This document shows, piece after piece, positions 16,762 through 25,326 of a stretch of DNA of 64,000 nt (the stretch's first letter is position 1; every line of letters begins with the position of its first letter). The notes beneath the pieces were generated by a model. It ran no database searches, had not been told where the DNA came from, and worked only from the letters and a program-made list of their open reading frames with translations. Made by a program: the position numbers and the translations under genes. Source of the stretch: Prevotella sp. (lineage in GTDB: Bacteria > Bacteroidota > Bacteroidia > Bacteroidales > Bacteroidaceae); contig JAFLSE010000014.1 of assembly GCA_022511075.1 (NCBI GenBank), positions 1 through 64,000 of the forward strand, in the 5' to 3' direction.

Positions 16762-18666
16762 ATGAAGCTTATGACATTTGAGGAATTGGGCGTTTGCGGC
16801 GAGATACGCCAAGCCATTGATGAGTTAGGATTTGTGCAGCCGATGCCTGTGCAGGAGGCTGTGATACCGTATCTGTTGGGAGGCGACAACGATGTGATAG
16901 CGTTGGCGCAGACCGGAACGGGCAAAACAGCAGCGTTCGGTATTCCGCTGTTGCAGCGCATTGCCGAGGAGAGAAAGGAGATGGGCGAGGTGGCAAGCAA
17001 GGCTATGGCAAAGCTGCCGATGGCGATAGTGATGAGCCCCACGCGCGAACTGTGCCTGCAAATAACCGACGACCTCAACTCGTTTGCAAAATACTTGGGA
17101 GGCATACACATCGTGCCGGTGTATGGCGGTGCGCCGATAGACAGTCAGATACGTGCTTTGAAGAAAGGGGCGCAGGTGATTGTTGCCACTCCGGGTCGCT
17201 TGGTAGACCTGATAAACCGCAAGGTGGCAAAGCTGGACTGCGTGAAGAGCGTGGTGCTCGACGAGGCTGATGAGATGCTCAACATGGGATTCTCGGAAAG
17301 TATAAACGCCATATTCGAGACCGTGCCTGCAGACCGTAAGACGTTGCTTTTCTCTGCCACTATGAGCCGCGAGATAGAGCGCATAGCAAAGAGTTACCTT
17401 AAGAAATACGAGGAGATTGTGGTGGGCTCGAGAAACGAGGGCGCGGAAAACGTCAACCATGTATATTATATGGTGAACGCCAAGGACAAGTATCTTGCGC
17501 TGAAGCGCATAGTGGACTTCTACCCGAAGATTTTCGCAATAGTGTTCTGTCGCACGAAGATGGAGACACAGGAGGTTGCCGACCTGCTGATACGCGACGG
17601 CTACAACGCGGAGAGCCTGCACGGAGACTTAAGTCAGCAGCAGCGTGACCTTACGATGCAGAAATTCCGCAAGCACCTCACTCAGTTGCTCATTGCCACC
17701 GATGTGGCGGCACGTGGACTCGATGTTGACGACCTGACGCACGTTATAAACTATGGCATGCCGGGCGACATTGAAAGTTATACTCACCGCAGTGGGCGCA
17801 CGGGGCGTGCCGGCAAGCAGGGCACGAGCATAGCCATAATACACAGTCGTGAGCGCAGCAGGATAAAGGCTGTGGAAAAGCAGATTGGCAAGAAATTCGT
17901 GGAAGGCGAGATACCATCATCAGCAGAGATATGCAAGAAGCAACTCTACAAGGTGATGGACCAGATAGTAAAGACCGACGTTGACGACGAGCAGATAAGC
18001 CCGTTCATGCACGACATAAACAGATACTTTGAGTATATAGACAAGGACGAGCTGATAAAGAAAATCGTCACCCGTGAGTTCGGGCGCTTCCTTGCCTACT
18101 ATGCCAATGCTCCCGAAATAGAAAAGGTGGCAACCAAGGGCAAGGAAGGAAAGGATAAAGGACAGAAGCAGGGCGGCAAGCGCGAGCACAACGACGAAAA
18201 TATGGCTTCGCTGCGCATAAACCTCGGCAAGCGTCACGGTTTCTATCCCGGCGAAATAATGCAGATGCTCAACCGCAGGCTGAGCGGCAGGCAAGAGGTG
18301 GGACACATAGAACTGAAGGACAACTATGCAATAATAGATGTGCCAAAGGGCGATGTGGGCAGGGTGCAGCACGCACTCAACGGCACGTCATATCACGGCA
18401 AGCCTGTGGTTTGCACTATTGCAAAAGGTGGCAATGGCGACAACGACAAGGGTAGGGGCAAGAACGACAAGCCTGCACGAGACGGCAAGGACAGGAACAA
18501 CGCCAACTTCGGAGGAAAAAGCACAGGAAAAGGCAAGGGCAAGACCAGCAGAAAAGACGACTGGCGGCAGTTCTTCAACAATACTGACATGGGGCTGAAA
18601 GGAGAAATACCAGATTTCAGCGAAGAAGGCTGGGCTATGAGAAAGCCGAGGAAGAAGAAAAAATAG
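16762..18666 (+). CDS. DEAD-box ATP-dependent RNA helicase with C-terminal RNA-binding domain
   Basis: 634 residues. Motifs in order: Q motif around 23-31 (FVQPMPVQ), AQTGTGKT 49-56, PTREL 93-97, TPGR 143-146, DEAD 167-170, SAT 198-200, then ARGLD and HRSGRTGRAG in the second RecA domain. Residues about 480-555 (GKRHGFYPGEIMQMLNRRL, HIELKDNYAIIDVP) form a DbpA-type RNA-binding fold. A glycine- and lysine-rich, disordered tail ends in PRKKKK. It would unwind structured RNA in ribosome assembly or mRNA turnover. The ATG is 3 bases after the preceding stop, so it is probably co-transcribed with the FNT-like gene. Confidence 0.95.
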   Translation: MKLMTFEELGVCGEIRQAIDELGFVQPMPVQEAVIPYLLGGDNDVIALAQTGTGKTAAFGIPLLQRIAEERKEMGEVASKAMAKLPMAIVMSPTRELCLQITDDLNSFAKYLGGIHIVPVYGGAPIDSQIRALKKGAQVIVATPGRLVDLINRKVAKLDCVKSVVLDEADEMLNMGFSESINAIFETVPADRKTLLFSATMSREIERIAKSYLKKYEEIVVGSRNEGAENVNHVYYMVNAKDKYLALKRIVDFYPKIFAIVFCRTKMETQEVADLLIRDGYNAESLHGDLSQQQRDLTMQKFRKHLTQLLIATDVAARGLDVDDLTHVINYGMPGDIESYTHRSGRTGRAGKQGTSIAIIHSRERSRIKAVEKQIGKKFVEGEIPSSAEICKKQLYKVMDQIVKTDVDDEQISPFMHDINRYFEYIDKDELIKKIVTREFGRFLAYYANAPEIEKVATKGKEGKDKGQKQGGKREHNDENMASLRINLGKRHGFYPGEIMQMLNRRLSGRQEVGHIELKDNYAIIDVPKGDVGRVQHALNGTSYHGKPVVCTIAKGGNGDNDKGRGKNDKPARDGKDRNNANFGGKSTGKGKGKTSRKDDWRQFFNNTDMGLKGEIPDFSEEGWAMRKPRKKKK

Positions 18667-18667
18667 T

Positions 18668-18766
18668 GTTCAGTGTTTAGTTATTAGTGTTTAGTGATAT
18701 TTTGCTAAACACTATTTTTTTATATTATAAAACTAATCACTGAACACTAATAACTAAACACTGAAC
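18668..18766. repeat. 31-bp inverted repeat with bidirectional terminator between helicase and S46 peptidase
   Basis: 18668-18698 and 18736-18766 are inverted copies differing at one base, separated by 37 bases. Each arm is itself made of short direct repeats of the type AGTGTTTAG/AGTGTTCAG. Within the left arm, TAGTGTTTAG (18685-18694) pairs with CTAAACACTA (18705-18714) and is followed by a T run to 18721, a good terminator for the helicase. A related copy of the ACTGAACACTAATCAC part lies at 63680-63700. Confidence 0.7.
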
Positions 18767-18774
18767 GCTAATCA

Positions 18775-20886
18775 CTATTTAAAGATTTCCTTTATCAAAT
18801 GGTCGGCGTTACCCCACTTATCCATGAGGTAAATCATATAGCGCACGTCCACGCCGATGCAGCGGGCAAGCTTGCGGTCGAAGAAGATGTCGCTTGAAAG
18901 GCTATCCCAGTTGCCGTCGAAGGCGAGACCTATGAGTTCGCCCTTGCCGTTGAAGATAGGACTGCCGCTGTTTCCACCCGTTATGTCGTTGTTGGTGAGG
19001 AAGCAGAGTTGCATCTCGCCCGTAGTCTTGTCGGTGTACTTGCCGAAATCCTTTGCAGAAAGCAGTTCGTGCATCACAGGCTCGGCAAAATAGTCTATCA
19101 TGCTGTCGCCGCGCTTCATCTTGTCAACCATGCTGGCAGCGGTGGTATAGTAACCCGATGGCTTGCCGCCCAGATTGTAGCCGCCCACCTGTCCGTAACT
19201 GAGGCGCATTGTGAAGTTAGCGTCGCTGTAGTGTGGCAGGTCTTGTTCCATGCGTATCTTGGCATCGCAGAGATAGCGCTCCTGAAGGTCTATGGAGTCT
19301 GCTGTGCTGCGCATCACAGGCATAAACTCCGACATTGTCTCCGTGAGGTCGAGTCCCATCTGTACGCCTGGGTCTTTCTTGAAGTTCTTTTTGTTTATGT
19401 ATATCTTGGCATCCTTCTTCATCAGAATGCTGTTGCTCCACACATAGTCCACATATTTCTGGCAGTCGCCTCCAAACTGTGAGTCGATGGTCTTGAAGAA
19501 AGCAGGCAGATACTGTGCAGAAACATGCTTACGGTAGTTGTCGAGCAGCACGGCAAGCACTTCCTTGTCGGTAGCCTCGTCGTAGGTGTCGCTGTTGTCG
19601 CGGAACGTTACATACTGCTTTGCAGGCTTCTTCTCCGGACCCTGCACCTTCATGCCGTTGTGTACCCTCATGGCGCGCGAGGTCAGTTCGTTTGTGCCCA
19701 TAAAGGTTTCACGGAAATACATAAATGGTGTCATCACGTTGATGCGCTTGCTGTAGAGACGCTCCATGAGGTCGAAGTCGAGTTTGCCTTTCAGATAGCC
19801 CGTAGAGTCAACGTAGTTGCGTATGCGGCGCTCATAGTCCGCCTTGTCCTTTATCAGTCCTACGCTGTCTATGCACTTGTTCATTCCGATGGAGTTTTTC
19901 CAGTAGTTGGCACTCTGCGCATATTTCGAGTCATACTTTATGCGCACTGCCTCGTCGGCACGCATGTGCTTTATCATTGCCTCCTGCTTCACGCCACGCA
20001 CCTGTGCCCTCGGTTCGTTCTGCGCGTCGCGTCGCTCCTTTATACCATACGAAGATAGATAGCGGCTGGTGCTGCCTGGATATCCCATTGTCATGGCAAA
20101 ACTGCCCTCTTGGTAGCCTTCGAGCGACACAGGTGCCCAAGATGCCGGACGATAAGGCACGTTGTCCTTGCTGTACTTTGCAGGTCCGTTGGTCTTTGGG
20201 TCGGCATAGATTCGGAACACGGAGAAGTCGCAAGTCTGCCTCGGCCACATCCAGTTGTCGGTCTCGCCGCCGAACTTACCCATCGACTTTGGTATTGCGA
20301 ACACAAGGCGCAGGTCGGTAAAGTCGCGATAGGTGGTCATATAGTACTTGTTGCCCTCGTAGAAAGGCTTGAGTTCCACGCGCAGGGTAGAGTCCTGAGC
20401 CTTCACCTGCTTCGACATAACGTTCTCCATGGAGTCGAGAAAAGCCTCCTGCTCCTTCAGCGACTTGGCGAACAGTCCCATGCCCTCAAGTTTCTCGGTA
20501 ACGTCCTCCTGACTTACCATGAACGACACGAACATATTCTCGTTTGGCAGTTCCTCTTCATAGGTCTTTGCACAGAAACCATTGAGCATGTAGTCGTGCT
20601 CTACCGTGGAGTGGCTGCGAATAGCCTCAAAGCCACAGTGGTGGTTGGTAAACACAAGTCCGTCGGGCGACACTACCACGCCTGAGCAAAAGCCGGAGAA
20701 GTTAACCACGGCGTTCTTGATGGCGTTTTGTGAAGAGTAGATGTCGGCGTAGGGCAATGAGAAACCCTCTGCCTGCATCTGCCCGTAGACAGCCTGCGGA
20801 AGGTTGTAAAGAGTCCACATGCCCTCGTCGGCCTTTGCCGATACAGTTGCTAATGCGGCAGCCGCATAGATAATCAATCTTTTCAT
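18775..20886 (-). CDS. S46 family dipeptidyl-peptidase (DPP7-like)
   Basis: 703 residues, normal for S46. A signal peptide covers about 1-19. The catalytic histidine is His83 in TNHHCGFEAI and the serine is Ser640 in GGNSGSPIF. The residue 18 positions after the serine (Gly658 in AFDGNW) is the S1-pocket position; as I recall, glycine there is typical of DPP7, which releases dipeptides with hydrophobic P1 residues, while arginine marks the acidic-specific DPP11. The assignment is therefore DPP7-like by inference. It would act in the periplasm or at the outer membrane, releasing dipeptides for amino-acid nutrition. It has its own promoter and ends in the inverted repeat shared with the helicase gene. 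Confidence 0.93.
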   Translation of the reverse strand: MKRLIIYAAAALATVSAKADEGMWTLYNLPQAVYGQMQAEGFSLPYADIYSSQNAIKNAVVNFSGFCSGVVVSPDGLVFTNHHCGFEAIRSHSTVEHDYMLNGFCAKTYEEELPNENMFVSFMVSQEDVTEKLEGMGLFAKSLKEQEAFLDSMENVMSKQVKAQDSTLRVELKPFYEGNKYYMTTYRDFTDLRLVFAIPKSMGKFGGETDNWMWPRQTCDFSVFRIYADPKTNGPAKYSKDNVPYRPASWAPVSLEGYQEGSFAMTMGYPGSTSRYLSSYGIKERRDAQNEPRAQVRGVKQEAMIKHMRADEAVRIKYDSKYAQSANYWKNSIGMNKCIDSVGLIKDKADYERRIRNYVDSTGYLKGKLDFDLMERLYSKRINVMTPFMYFRETFMGTNELTSRAMRVHNGMKVQGPEKKPAKQYVTFRDNSDTYDEATDKEVLAVLLDNYRKHVSAQYLPAFFKTIDSQFGGDCQKYVDYVWSNSILMKKDAKIYINKKNFKKDPGVQMGLDLTETMSEFMPVMRSTADSIDLQERYLCDAKIRMEQDLPHYSDANFTMRLSYGQVGGYNLGGKPSGYYTTAASMVDKMKRGDSMIDYFAEPVMHELLSAKDFGKYTDKTTGEMQLCFLTNNDITGGNSGSPIFNGKGELIGLAFDGNWDSLSSDIFFDRKLARCIGVDVRYMIYLMDKWGNADHLIKEIFK

Positions 20887-20952
20887 CTAAAAAATTATTT
20901 TTGTTTGTTCTATAAATTCTGTCTTTTGTGTGTCGTTGTGCTATATGAAATG

Positions 20953-20983
20953 CAAAGGTACGGTAAAAAAAGTGTCGTACAAA
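20953..20983 (-). promoter_or_regulatory. Promoter of the S46 peptidase gene
   Basis: On the minus strand TTTG (20980-20983), a 19-base spacer and TACCTTTG (20953-20960), a full-consensus Bacteroidetes promoter. The start site would be near 20946, about 60 nt before the ATG. Confidence 0.75.
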
Positions 20984-21036
20984 ATATGAGACATTTTTTT
21001 AATATTTTTTATGCACCAAACCTTATAGTCTCACTT

Positions 21037-21110
21037 GCTATCGAGACTACTCTCGATAGCCATCGCATATAGTCTCGATGCCCAACGAAGCAGGCTTCGT
21101 TTGCTGTTGC
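21037..21110. repeat. REP-like palindromic repeat cluster
   Basis: A perfect 10-bp hairpin with 4-nt loop (21037-21060, GCTATCGAGA arm) is followed by an 8-bp hairpin with 2-nt loop (21084-21101, AACGAAGC arm). The stretch 21054-21074 (21 bases, starting CTCGATAGCC) recurs with two mismatches near 63714-63734, and GGCTTCGTT plus GCTGTTG recurs near 63777. It lies in the 291-base spacer between the S46 promoter and the end of proB. Nothing coding is seen in the spacer. Confidence 0.6.
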
Positions 21111-21177
21111 TCCTTGCTTCGTAAACTAATGAAGTTAAGTGCGAAAAAAGCTAAGAACAGAAAGGTAGGTATTGTAC

Positions 21178-21960
21178 TCAACTCAAACTCTTCGCTTCAA
21201 ATTCTGTGTGTATAGTTTCTTCTGGGTTTGTAATAAGATTTATCAAGATGTTATCACGTTCGCCATTGGCTATAATTACCCTTATTCCACTATCAGATAC
21301 TGTACGTGCAATGTTTGCTTTTGACACCATTCCACCGCGTCCATGCCCGCTTTTTTCCTTTTGTATGTAACGGCTTATGTCGTCTCCCGAGGCGACATGG
21401 CGTATCACTTTCGATGACGCGTCGGCAGGATTACCATCATATATACCATCTATATTGCTAAGTATTATCAGCGTGTCTGCCTTCATCATCTGCGCAATCA
21501 GTCCGGATAGTTCGTCGTTGTCGGTAAACATCAATTCCGTGATGCATACGGTGTCGTTCTCGTTTACTATTGGTATTACGCTGTGTTCAAGCATTACGGT
21601 CATGCAAGTCCTCTGGTTGTCATATTCGCGCTGCGAAAGGAAATTCTCCTTCATCGTAAGCACCTGCCCTACATGCATGCCATACTCACGGAAAAGGTCG
21701 TAATAGAGATTTATCAACTTGGCTTGTCCAAGCGCAGAAAAGAGCTGTCTTTGCTCCACACTGTCGAGTTTGTCCTCAACGCATATCTCATGCCTGCCAC
21801 AAGCCACCGCGCCACTTGACACTATTATTACCTCATAACCTTGACGGCGAAGCCACGCCACCTGATCCACTATCGCCGACATACGCGTTATGTCGAGCTT
21901 GCCGTCATCGCGCGTGAGCACATTGCTGCCCACTTTTATCACTAATCTGTTTCCTGCCAT
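21178..21960 (-). CDS. proB: Glutamate 5-kinase, short form without PUA domain
   Basis: 260 residues of amino-acid kinase fold: VIKVGSNVLTRDDGKLD at the N-terminus, SSGAVACGRHE in the glutamate-binding region, NENDTVC and the DTLIILSNIDGIYDGNP segment, then GHGRGGMVSKANIA. It phosphorylates glutamate as the first step of proline synthesis. E. coli ProB has about 367 residues with a C-terminal PUA domain; here that domain is absent and the frame ends naturally, so this is the short type, not a truncation. No proA lies next to it. A TAATTTTG box on the minus strand at 21983-21990 is a likely promoter. Confidence 0.92.
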   Translation of the reverse strand: MAGNRLVIKVGSNVLTRDDGKLDITRMSAIVDQVAWLRRQGYEVIIVSSGAVACGRHEICVEDKLDSVEQRQLFSALGQAKLINLYYDLFREYGMHVGQVLTMKENFLSQREYDNQRTCMTVMLEHSVIPIVNENDTVCITELMFTDNDELSGLIAQMMKADTLIILSNIDGIYDGNPADASSKVIRHVASGDDISRYIQKEKSGHGRGGMVSKANIARTVSDSGIRVIIANGERDNILINLITNPEETIHTEFEAKSLS

Positions 21961-21982
21961 GAGCCATTCCTTAATTTGGCTG

Positions 21983-21990
21983 CAAAATTA
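21983..21990 (-). promoter_or_regulatory. -7 box for proB
   Basis: TAATTTTG on the minus strand, 22 bases upstream of the proB ATG. No clear -33 TTTG. Confidence 0.45.
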
Positions 21991-22060
21991 CACATAATTA
22001 TTGAAAGATGGAAAATAATTAAAAAAGATTAATAAAGAAACATTTGCAAAATAAAATATG

Positions 22061-22068
22061 TATCTTTG
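22061..22068 (+). promoter_or_regulatory. -7 box for the chromate-transporter-like gene
   Basis: TATCTTTG, 22 bases before the ATG at 22091. It lies inside the longer reading of the gene that starts at 22058, which supports the later start. Confidence 0.5.
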
Positions 22069-22090
22069 CAGCCTTGAAAAAATGCACATA

Positions 22091-22666
22091 ATGATATACA
22101 TAGACTTGTTTCTTACATTCTTTCAGATAGGGCTTTTCGGTTTCGGCGGAGGCTACGGTATGTTGTCGCTCATACAGCACGAAGTTGTATACAGGCACCA
22201 CTGGATGAATACTGCCGAATTCACTGACATTGTTGCCATAAGTCAAATGACCCCTGGTCCCATTGGCATAAACAGCGCAACATATTGTGGATACACCGCT
22301 GCACACAATGCCGGAATGAGTGATGGAATGGCTATGTTAGGTAGCGTAGTGGCAACCTTTGCACTGGTACTGCCGTCAATGATTCTGATGATTCTCATAA
22401 GCAAGATGTTTCTTAAATATATGCAAACCCACAGCGTACAAAGCGTATTCAAGGCATTGCGCCCTGCTGTTGTAGGCTTACTTGCTGCAGCCACATTAAT
22501 GCTTATGACTCCAGAAAACTTTTCCACGCCTAAAGAAAATCTATGGCAGTTCTGCATCAGTATATTTCTTTTCTTGGCAGCATTCTTTGGCACAAAGTTT
22601 ATGAAGATTAATCCAATACGAATGATTCTTTATTGTGCTTTTGCCGGATTAGTGTTGTTATGGTAA
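22091..22666 (+). CDS. Single-domain chromate transporter (CHR) family protein
   Basis: 191 residues from MIYIDLFLTFFQIGLFGFGGG; the promoter box at 22061-22068 rules out the earlier ATG at 22058 (22082 is also possible). Family motifs are FGFGGGYGMLSLIQHE near residue 17 and MTPGPIGINSATYCGY near residue 60, followed by hydrophobic segments consistent with a six-helix half transporter. Short CHR proteins normally occur as two adjacent genes that together form one transporter. Here only one half is present: proB is divergent on one side and an OmpA gene convergent on the other. Chromate export is the named family role, but for many members the real anion is unknown. Confidence 0.85.
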   Translation: MIYIDLFLTFFQIGLFGFGGGYGMLSLIQHEVVYRHHWMNTAEFTDIVAISQMTPGPIGINSATYCGYTAAHNAGMSDGMAMLGSVVATFALVLPSMILMILISKMFLKYMQTHSVQSVFKALRPAVVGLLAAATLMLMTPENFSTPKENLWQFCISIFLFLAAFFGTKFMKINPIRMILYCAFAGLVLLW

Positions 22667-22683
22667 ATCCACAATACAAACAA

Positions 22684-22725
22684 AAAAACAAACGGTTTCA
22701 CAGTGTCATGAAGCCGTTTGTTTTT
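22684..22725. terminator. Bidirectional terminator between CHR gene and OmpA-family gene
   Basis: A 16-base-pair stem, 22684-22699 with 22710-22725 (one G-U), has A residues on one outer flank and T residues on the other. It can end transcripts from both convergent genes. Confidence 0.85.
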
Positions 22726-22741
22726 ATGTATTATATTCTAT

Positions 22742-23863
22742 TTATTCTCCTACAACGATTGTGCAGCGGTTACTGTCGTTGTCCGCGAAAGGCTGTACGG
22801 TATCGCCGTATGAGCTTACCTCCATGCGGTCGGCAGCAATGCCCCTATCCTGCAATGCCTTTGCCACCCTTTCGGCACGCAACTTGGCATATCTTGCGTT
22901 GACGCGTGCATTGCCAGTGCCCTTATCAGCATAGCCCTTTATGGTTATCTTCTTCGACGGGTACTTGTTGCACCACTCTACAATCTTGTCTAATGTGGCA
23001 GAAGACGTAGATGGGTCTGACTCGCGGATAACATAGAAGAATGTTTCCTTCAAAGGCTCGTCCTTGACTACCGGAGCAGGAGCAGGCTTAGGCTCTTCCT
23101 TAACTACCGGTGCTGGCGGTGCCGGAGCTGGTGCCTCTTCTACAACAGGAGCTGGCTTTTTCTTCATGCCAAACTTATATGTAACACCAACGAAAGCAGC
23201 AACCTGCCAGTCAGGACTGTTACTTGACTTAAGGTTGAAAATATCATTTTTGTAGTTAGCGTCCGCTTCGAGACTCAAAGCAAAATTGCGAGAGAGATTG
23301 TACTCTACCTGTGTACCAATGCGACCATTGAAAGTGCTGTGCTTGGTGCTGCACTGTTCAGGACCAACATAATAAATATTGTTGCCGTCTCTGTTTATGG
23401 TGTTTACAATGGCATTGTAGTCATCGTAACCCCATGTGTTGTTTACACCGAAACCAGCAAGGAGAATCCAGTTTAGCTTGTTGCAGACACGGTTGGGATT
23501 GAGCACGTTGCTCATGTTCACCAAGAGGTCGAGGTCACCAGTCAACGCCTTAAACTTGTAAGGTGAATCACTACCCAAGCCATGAATTCCTGCCTTGAAG
23601 CCACCCTTTGCCTCGTAGCCCTGCACATGCAGGCGCACACCAACCATAGGATTGAAGTAGCGACCGAAGGAGAGAGCCACCTGCGGCGTGATGAGGTCAG
23701 TGAAACTATAGTTGGTAAAAGTTGCCTGTGCTCCGCCTTGCAACGTTATGAAGTAGTGAGGATAGTCATATTCACCTGCCTTCTCGTTGCTTTGGGCAAA
23801 AGCCGTGGCAGACACTCCCCAAAGGAGTGCTGCCAAAGTCATAATATTAAATAGTCTTTTCAT
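22742..23863 (-). CDS. OmpA family outer-membrane protein
   Basis: 373 residues. Residues 1-23 are a signal peptide ending in TAFAQ. Residues about 35-235 form an eight-strand-type barrel with many aromatic alternating strands. A proline/alanine/valine-rich linker follows (about 240-272, with repeated EEPKPAPAP-type units). Residues about 275-373 are the OmpA peptidoglycan-binding domain (KITIKGYADKGTGNARVNA, LRAERVAKAL). It anchors the outer membrane to the cell wall. It begins 32 bases after the susF-like gene on the same strand and shows no promoter of its own, so it may be transcribed from the starch operon. Confidence 0.93.
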   Translation of the reverse strand: MKRLFNIMTLAALLWGVSATAFAQSNEKAGEYDYPHYFITLQGGAQATFTNYSFTDLITPQVALSFGRYFNPMVGVRLHVQGYEAKGGFKAGIHGLGSDSPYKFKALTGDLDLLVNMSNVLNPNRVCNKLNWILLAGFGVNNTWGYDDYNAIVNTINRDGNNIYYVGPEQCSTKHSTFNGRIGTQVEYNLSRNFALSLEADANYKNDIFNLKSSNSPDWQVAAFVGVTYKFGMKKKPAPVVEEAPAPAPPAPVVKEEPKPAPAPVVKDEPLKETFFYVIRESDPSTSSATLDKIVEWCNKYPSKKITIKGYADKGTGNARVNARYAKLRAERVAKALQDRGIAADRMEVSSYGDTVQPFADNDSNRCTIVVGE

Positions 23864-23895
23864 AATAGTTACTCAAATGTTAATGTCATTTTTCC

Positions 23896-25299
23896 TTACT
23901 CCACCGTGCAGAAGATGTTGTCAGAAGTCTTGCGGGTCGGGTAGAGCTTGATGGTGCTGCCAGCCGTCTCGATGTTCGAGCCGTCTTGTACAAGTGCATC
24001 CAACGCACCACCGAGGTTAATGCTCCAGTCGTTGTTGGCAGTAAATTTCCAACCTGCAGTGGTAACACCTGCACCCGTGATGACATAGCAGTAGTTTTCT
24101 GCATCCCACGTCATCTGCTGTGCATCGTCGCCAGCATTCCAACCGTTGAAGTCGCCCACAAGATTCATGTTGTTAATCTTTGTGCCATGAAGCGAACCTG
24201 CAGCAAGGTCGAGCGTGATGTAATAGATACCCTCGCCTGCGGTAGCCCTGATGTTGCCGCCGCCGTCCTCAAAGTCGCCTGTGATGCCAGCAGAGAACGT
24301 ACCGCTATTAATCTCGTCATCCCATGAACCTGCCACTCTCTGGAACTTGAATTCCAAGCCCCATCCGTTAGGGTCGGCAATGTAGATGAAGCCAGTGTAT
24401 CTGCCGTCGAAATTAGGAGTAGCAAGCTTTTGGTCTGATGCACCCCAACCATCGGTAGCACCGATGAAATATACAAACTGGTTGAATGCCAATTCCTCTA
24501 TGGTGTATGTATAGTTCATCATATCAATGGTCATGCGGTAGATGCCAGCCTTCTCTATCTTACCTGCCTGCGGACTATTGGTTGTAAGCGAGCCCGACAT
24601 GCTTGTGTCGCCGTCAACAAGTGTTCCGACAACACCCGTGTCGCCCTCTTTCCAGAAGTCGCCGGCATAGTTGTTCTGCGGAATAATCTTCCAATACTGG
24701 TTGTCAGCAGTTGTGGTAAATGTGATTGTGAATGTCGGGGCATCATAAACGCTGCCAGAGCCAACATGAGTGAATGGCAGAGCGCCTCCTGCATCCCAAC
24801 TTGCAAAGTCGCCAACGAGCCAATAGCCCTCGTCGATGAACGGTGCATCGGGCAATACACTAACCTTGAACGAACCCGACGTTGCAGTCTTCACGGCAGT
24901 GTTTCCGTTGCCAAGCCATGCTTCTATCGTGGCATCAATATCGCGCTGTGTAGGAGCTTTTCCATAAACAGTATTAACGTAAGATGTGAGGTCGCCAACC
25001 GCCATTGTTCCGTCGCTGTTCACATTGTAGGTCATATCGCCCAGCGTGATGGTATACGAAGGGGTATATGCCTCGTCTGAAGCTGTCGGCGCGGTGATAT
25101 TGCATACCTTCACTGCTTCCTGTCCGTCTGCAATGTCTGCAAACTTTATAACATCTACAGGCGAAACGCTGCCGCTGCCAAAGCTTACTGCATTTGGAGC
25201 CGGCACTACCTGTGGGTCTGCCCAGTCCTTGTAGTCGTCGGTGCAGGCTGCCACCGACGCTACAAATGCTATTCCAAATAATATTTTCTTTGTCATCAT
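23896..25299 (-). CDS. SusE/SusF-like outer-membrane starch-binding lipoprotein
   Basis: 467 residues. The signal ends in a lipobox ASVAAC (Cys19), followed by TDDYKDWADPQ. An N-terminal Ig-like SusE-type domain (about 25-130) is followed by repeated starch-binding-type modules, visible as recurring strand patterns such as GYWLVGDFASWDAGGALPFT, FVYFIGATDGWG and NLVGDFNGWNAGDD. Such modules bind alpha-glucans on the cell surface in SusE and SusF. It is the fourth gene of a susC-D-E-F-like series, 27 bases after the susE-like gene. Which of the two is orthologous to SusE or SusF cannot be decided from sequence alone. Confidence 0.85.
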   Translation of the reverse strand: MMTKKILFGIAFVASVAACTDDYKDWADPQVVPAPNAVSFGSGSVSPVDVIKFADIADGQEAVKVCNITAPTASDEAYTPSYTITLGDMTYNVNSDGTMAVGDLTSYVNTVYGKAPTQRDIDATIEAWLGNGNTAVKTATSGSFKVSVLPDAPFIDEGYWLVGDFASWDAGGALPFTHVGSGSVYDAPTFTITFTTTADNQYWKIIPQNNYAGDFWKEGDTGVVGTLVDGDTSMSGSLTTNSPQAGKIEKAGIYRMTIDMMNYTYTIEELAFNQFVYFIGATDGWGASDQKLATPNFDGRYTGFIYIADPNGWGLEFKFQRVAGSWDDEINSGTFSAGITGDFEDGGGNIRATAGEGIYYITLDLAAGSLHGTKINNMNLVGDFNGWNAGDDAQQMTWDAENYCYVITGAGVTTAGWKFTANNDWSINLGGALDALVQDGSNIETAGSTIKLYPTRKTSDNIFCTVE

Positions 25300-25326
25300 G
25301 ATTTCTTTCGTTTAAAAAGTTTGTTT

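Noticed and set aside
16825..17622. 265-codon minus-strand frame inside the helicase gene
   Set aside because: Antisense shadow of the DEAD-box domain; no start signals or motifs.
21178..21960. proB as a gene that lost its C-terminal domain by mutation
   Set aside because: The short PUA-less form ends cleanly and is a known type of glutamate 5-kinase; no remnant of a PUA domain is visible downstream of the stop.
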